From: Congeria kusceri
Taxonomy: Eukaryota; Mollusca; Bivalvia; Myida; Dreissenidae
DNA: 64,000 bases
Assembly (NCBI GenBank): GCA_027627225.1
Contig: CM051028.1
Coordinates: 24,610,364-24,674,363, forward strand
Direction of reading: 5' to 3'
In this document: in pieces, positions 62,196-64,000 of the stretch
Numbering within the stretch: the stretch's first letter is position 1
Layout of the letters: every line of letters begins with the position of its first letter
The notes under the pieces: model-generated
Told to the model about the DNA's origin: nothing
The model's database searches: none
The model's input: only the letters and a program-made list of their open reading frames with translations
Translations under genes and position numbers: made by a program

Positions 62196-63744
62196 TTACT
62201 GAGGTCGCCCCAGATCGCAGACAAAACGCACGATTGTGAGACCGCAATATAAACGCATCCGTTTTGTAAGAACATATTTATAACTTGATACGAATCTGCC
62301 CTCTATAGTTTTGGACTGTTGCTTCTTTTATGACCAGTGTATTTACAAATTAGCCGATGCAATGTTAGGATTTGTTCATTCGGGACTTTTCGCGGGAAAT
62401 GTTCACAACATTTTGTGACGACAACGGCCCCGTTCTTTTGCCTTTTACTAGTGTATATAACCGCTATAGCTTGTCGTTATTTGTATTTTGTTAGGGCTAC
62501 CTGTTCCGCCTAATTTAACACGATTATCTGAGAATTCTAGCGAGTCTGCCACGGAACGTCGAGAGAGTAAGGTCTCACGAAAACTGAAGAATATTAAATC
62601 TACGGAAAATAATATTTATTTATCAAGTGACTGGGGACTTTGGGTGTGTATTGACGTGTCGGACACTCATGACTTCTGCTGCTTGTACAGCACGTGAATG
62701 CAGGGTTGCCGTCTTTGTTTCCCGGTTCGTCAGCTCTTCAATACTATAATTTATTAAGGTACATTTAACCAATGGCCATACCAGCTTGAAACTAGCATCA
62801 TTACTAGTATAAGAATACAATTGTGGACATGGCGGTCCGTTGTACAGCGTTATAATTTTATTGTTTAAATAATATTTGCTGGTAATTTTTATTGTTGAAC
62901 ACAATTATTGTTTAATCATTGGTTGTAATCAACGCCAAAGTAGGCCAAGGACAATTGTAGTGTTTAGGTGAATAGTTCTGTTCGCACATTTGTTTTTTGA
63001 CATTAGCCTCTTGTCCATACATATTGGGAATCGGACACGTGACAATTGTACTGGATATTAATAGGGTCAATAGTTGGGTTAGAAAGCTACGCAGAAAGAA
63101 ACTGGGTACCAATCACGCGCTACATCGCAATACTGTATGGCATTTTTTTATGAACAATACCCTCTTATACTTCATATTCATTAAATATGCATGCATCATA
63201 TAAATCATTCAATTTAGTTCAATCTCCGAATAAGCAAGTAAATAGATTTTTCGATTTGGATGCATACGGTATTCATTAATGTACTTCCTTAGCTCATTAA
63301 TATAATATAGCTACGTAATTAAACTTACTACATCAATAAATTAATATTCTCTGCTTTGTGGTGTTTGCTTGTTTGTTTGTTTGTTTGTTTATTTCCATAA
63401 CATTTCAATATTGTCTCTCGACACTCATACTTTCCTCGAAAAGCTAATTTTTCGATGATTATTGCATTAAATTAAAAATGATTTTAAATGTTATTTGCTG
63501 GTAGAAAGATTCAAAAGGAGGCTTTGTAAATTCCGTTATTACAATAGAAATTTGATATAAATTTGAAAGCTTAATGTGAACGCATAACTCAGTGTTTCGT
63601 AGTACTCAAATACGTGATTATTTGACGAGTATATAGTTGAACTTGGATCTTGTTTTGACACGTTGTTTCAGTTTACAGTATAAATCTAAATATAATTTCT
63701 AGTTGAAGTTTGACTCCTATTTTCATCACTAACATTTCACTAAT
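62196..63744. other. Non-coding stretch after relic D
   Basis: No lectin exon 2 or 3 and no other supported gene. It contains a (TTTG)n run at about 63,365-63,391. Confidence 0.45.
63365..63391 (+). repeat. TTTG tetranucleotide microsatellite
   Basis: About six consecutive TTTG units. Confidence 0.85.
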
Positions 63745-63842
63745 CAACAAAAGTGTTACAAGGCTAACCTTAAGCCAGGCAATCAAACAAATTGGAACAT
63801 CTTGTTTTGCCGAGCACTTTCAATACGGATACATGTCGATGG
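63745..63842 (+). repeat. Direct repeat downstream of relic D
   Basis: Counterpart of 59,595-59,705 in the same orientation. Confidence 0.75.
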
Positions 63843-64000
63843 TAATCCTTCGTCCTACGTCTAATTATGCATAGCATCAAATAGTTGTTGGTTGCAATGA
63901 CCACGAATTACAGTAAACACCCAAGATAATCCTGCGTTGATAGCAATTTTTTGCATTTAATGTCATTTCTTGAAAGAGTTTTTGCGCGCTTTTTTTATTT

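Overview
The window looks like nuclear DNA of a mollusc, most likely a bivalve. The basis is inference: AT-rich sequence, short intron-split exons with GT/AG borders, many LINE, SINE, MITE and piggyBac remnants, and genes of the mussel MytiLec type (beta-trefoil galactose-binding lectin fused to an aerolysin-like pore-forming half). There are no bacterial-style operons. Most long open frames are spurious or belong to transposons; the real genes had to be assembled from splice signals.

Left part (1-15,100): a cluster of immunoglobulin-superfamily receptors. On the plus strand, 9,692-15,048 holds an apparently intact 11-exon gene for a 677-residue type I membrane protein. It has a signal peptide, five Ig-like domains (one phase 1-1 exon each), one membrane span, and a cytoplasmic tail with two ITIM-type motifs plus an ITAM-like YxxL pair. 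Head-to-head with it, on the minus strand (5,196-584), lies a decayed paralogue whose extracellular exons carry stops and frame breaks but whose tail exons stay open. A possible third Ig exon enters at the left edge.

Middle part (15,100-40,000): mostly non-coding, with two intact tandem lectin/pore-former genes on the minus strand (A, 24,843-23,676; B, 34,294-32,953). Both have coding exons of exactly 317, 398 and 143 nt and encode 285 residues. Each has a matching non-coding first exon and TATA box. Their flanks are duplicated as well, and a third, geneless copy of intron 0 ends in a trinucleotide array of about 1 kb (38,748-39,768). An internally deleted piggyBac element (30,035-31,123) and a palindromic MITE (29,374-29,604) lie between A and B.

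Right part (40,000-64,000): a transposon-rich zone. It includes a tandem 1.15-kb repeat whose left copy is split by a 5'-truncated LINE (10-bp target duplication, empty site kept in the right copy), and a decayed APE-RT-RNase H LINE (52,088-47,134) next to the 3' end of a second copy. It also has several SINE-like elements with tRNA-like cores. Two relics of the lectin/pore-former family sit here on the plus strand: exons 2-3 only at 55,687-57,407, and a frameshifted exon 1 only at 61,739-62,045.

The two gene families are both plausible innate-immunity genes (inference): secreted or stored glycan-binding pore formers, and inhibitory/activating Ig receptors. Both show birth-and-death duplication within the window.
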